In this document: positions 32,904 through 32,972 of the stretch, in pieces
Layout: each line of letters opens with the position of its first letter
Position numbering within the stretch: the first letter of the stretch is position 1
NCBI RefSeq assembly: GCF_003853645.1
Contig: NZ_QTPO01000074.1
Coordinates: 1-32,972 of the forward strand
Source: Burkholderia sp. Bp9143
GTDB taxonomy: Bacteria; Pseudomonadota; Gammaproteobacteria; Burkholderiales; Burkholderiaceae
Length of the DNA: 32,972 nt
Direction: 5' to 3'
The notes under the pieces: model-generated
Databases searched by the model: none
The model's input: the letters and a program-made list of their open reading frames with translations, nothing else
What the model was told of the DNA's origin: nothing
Made by a program: the position numbers and the translations under genes

Positions 32904-32972
32904 GTCGGGTAAGCGCGTGCTGTTGCCAGCACGCGCTCCCCTAAGAACCGGACGTGCGAGTCGCCCCGCATC
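32904..32972 (-). mobile_element. 3' end of a group II intron (domains V and VI)
   Basis: On the minus strand, 32972-32945 folds as the 3' part of domain V: TGCGGG, GCGA (a GNRA tetraloop), CTCGCA, the two-base CG bulge, then TCCGGTTC. Domain VI follows: GCGCGTGCTG, GCAA loop, CAGCACGCGC, then TTACCCGAC with the A seven bases from the 3' end as the branch point. The intron would end ...GAC at 32904, and the IS5 reading frame resumes immediately with ATC (Ile-Gly-Val). The body of the intron and any reverse-transcriptase gene are beyond the right edge. Confidence 0.85.

Noticed and set aside
1..32972. CRISPR array, tRNA or rRNA genes
   Set aside because: No regularly spaced repeats and no cloverleaf or ribosomal signature were seen on either strand; a covariance-model scan would be decisive.

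Overview
The window looks like a chromosomal accessory stretch of a high-GC betaproteobacterium, most probably Burkholderia (B. cepacia-complex type). The basis is the GC-rich third codon positions, the porin type, a VgrG/Tle3/Tla3 effector cluster, the IS3 and IS5 remnants and the style of the aromatic catabolic genes. This is inferred from family resemblance; no search was run.

Region 1 (1-8569) is a type VI secretion effector island read leftwards: vgrG, then tle3 (a lipase effector of the DUF3274 type), then tla3 (a DUF2875 lipase adaptor). Beyond them lie a short orphan tail of a second tle3 and a second tla3 copy that runs off the left edge. No obvious tli3 immunity gene is present in the window. 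An AT-rich, apparently non-coding stretch lies upstream of vgrG.

Region 2 (8570-18037) is a hydroquinone catabolic cluster: an MFS transporter, a LysR regulator, then a tight seven-gene operon and a porin. The operon encodes both hydroquinone 1,2-dioxygenase subunits (PnpC/HapC and PnpD/HapD), the semialdehyde dehydrogenase (PnpE), maleylacetate reductase (PnpF), hydroxyquinol 1,2-dioxygenase (PnpG), a YciI-like protein and a Rieske ferredoxin. PnpD carries the His256-Asn258-Glu262-His303 iron ligands at exactly the positions described for the family. Hydroquinone would be cleaved by PnpCD, oxidised by PnpE to maleylacetate and reduced by PnpF to beta-ketoadipate; PnpG would feed hydroxyquinol into the same point. 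A 17-bp dyad occurs twice in opposite orientations, upstream of the transporter and upstream of pnpC, and is the likely LysR operator.

Region 3 (18109-21158) holds a glutathione transferase divergent from an AraC-family regulator, an unrecognised exported protein, and a decayed second copy of the AraC C-terminus.

Region 4 (21262-26716) is a second small catabolic-looking module: a dihydrodipicolinate synthase-family aldolase/lyase, an MFS transporter, an opposing porin with clear terminators, and a LysR regulator. It ends in an IS3-family transposase remnant.

Region 5 (26713-32027) carries a copper-type P1B ATPase divergent from lemA and two TPM-domain genes, followed by a Met/Gly-rich exported protein. 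Two FNR/Anr-like boxes lie between the ATPase and lemA, each about 41 bp upstream of a plausible start site for one of the two divergent transcripts, so the module may be switched on at low oxygen.

Region 6 (32028-32972) is mobile-element debris: an unexplained inverted repeat and an IS5-family transposase 3' end. The transposase is interrupted at the window edge by the 3' end (domains V and VI) of a group II intron.
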